From positions 5,378 to 37,898 of the forward strand of contig JAFDZQ010000018.1 of assembly GCA_018266895.1 (NCBI GenBank): a DNA stretch of 32,521 nt, in the 5' to 3' direction. The DNA is from Bacteroidota bacterium (lineage in GTDB: Bacteria; Bacteroidota; Ignavibacteria; Tepidaquicellales; Tepidaquicellaceae). Numbering within the stretch: position 1 is the first letter of the stretch; each line of letters opens with the position of its first letter. The position numbers and the translations under genes are program-made. Shown here piece after piece: positions 32,246 to 32,521 of the stretch. The notes under the pieces are model-generated. The model was not told the DNA's origin. It searched no databases and was given only the letters and a program-made list of their open reading frames with translations.

Positions 32246-32521
32246 CCAAAGGGAATGACAAACCCAAAAGGAATGACAATATTATTGATTCATTAAATCT
32301 TGATGCTCTTGGATTCCCGCCTTCGCGGGAATGACAAATCCCAAGGGAATGACAAAATTGTTGATTCATTAAATCTTGATGCTTTTGGATTCCCGCCTTC
32401 GCGGGAATGACAAACCCAAAGGGAATGACAATGTTATTGATTCATTAAATCTTGATGCTCTTGGATTCCCGCCTTCGCGGGTATGACAAACCCAAAGGGA
32501 ATGACAATATTATTGATTCAT
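32191..32521. repeat. 76-bp tandem repeat array (at least four units, open at the right)
   Basis: Units start with TTGATTCATTAAATCTTGAT at 32191, 32285, 32361, 32437 and 32513, giving spacings of 94, 76, 76 and 76 bases. Each unit holds the hairpin ATTCCCGC-n4-GCGGGAAT and then AAACCCAAAGGGAATGACA-like sequence. The first unit is longer by 18 bases because the last motif is duplicated. The array continues past the window edge. Confidence 0.93.

Larger units (their letters stand above)
31863..32521. other. Non-coding right end with compound repeat and tandem array
   Basis: About 660 bases without a supportable gene. The first 130 bases are AT-rich and should contain the promoter of the paralogue pair. 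The rest is repeat: the compound element at 31997-32245 and the 76-bp tandem units from 32191 to beyond the window edge. Open frames here translate repeat sequence and are not credible genes. Confidence 0.7.

Noticed and set aside
32191-32521. CRISPR array
   Set aside because: The whole 76-bp unit is repeated with no unique spacers, and no cas gene is present.

Overview
This AT-rich window looks like a chromosomal segment from a Gram-negative member of the Bacteroidota/Chlorobiota/Ignavibacteriota assemblage, most likely Ignavibacteriota or a close relative. The clues are type IX secretion (T9SS) sorting tails of the N-Y-P-N-P-F-N-P class on secreted proteins, a PorV/PorQ-like barrel, a carboxypeptidase-regulatory-domain TonB receptor, outer-membrane lipoproteins, frequent leaderless or AT-rich start regions with occasional TTG starts, and dockerin-bearing secreted proteins. 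The phylum call is inference from gene style, not from a phylogenetic marker search.

Layout. (1) 1-264 is the tail of a T9SS-sorted protein followed by a hairpin terminator. (2) 400-10964 is a tight six-gene plus-strand unit closed by a strong terminator: FN3-like lipoprotein, TonB receptor, PorV-like barrel, NHL-repeat lipoprotein, polytopic membrane protein, and a secreted OB/FN3/phospholipase-D-like protein with a T9SS tail. (3) 11204-16760 holds rmuC, pdxH and a very large metalloprotease/beta-propeller/BamA-like barrel protein, ending at a bidirectional terminator. (4) 16844-18391 (minus) is rpsF-ssb-rplI without the usual rpsR. (5) A tRNA-Leu(GAG), a DUF4126-type membrane protein and two repeat-bearing non-coding stretches follow. 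(6) 20006-24373 (minus) is an operon-like run anmK, SDR, NAD-dependent epimerase, aldehyde dehydrogenase, with its own terminator. (7) 24540-27080 (plus) is a compact partner-switching module: STAS antagonist, RsbW-like ATPase-fold protein, GAF-SpoIIE phosphatase. (8) 27131-28519 (minus) has a secreted staphylococcal-nuclease-like protein and the displaced rpsR. (9) 28520-32521 contains two tandem paralogous secreted dockerin proteins bracketed by directly repeated palindromic elements, ending in a 76-bp tandem repeat array that runs out of the window.

How the parts fit. Much of the window concerns the cell surface: secreted or outer-membrane proteins dominate regions 2, 3, 8 and 9, and two unrelated secreted nuclease-fold proteins each seem to carry an OB-like domain, which suggests (but does not prove) extracellular nucleic-acid use. 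Housekeeping genes (rmuC, pdxH, ribosomal proteins, ssb, anmK, tRNA) are interspersed and show this is core chromosome rather than a plasmid or prophage; no phage, CRISPR or IS transposase gene was seen. The least understood and most interesting parts are the six-gene surface unit, the 1104-residue protease-barrel fusion, the RsbW-like protein with an altered ATP-binding G1 box, and the paralogue pair differing by one FN3-like module inside a repeat-bracketed locus.
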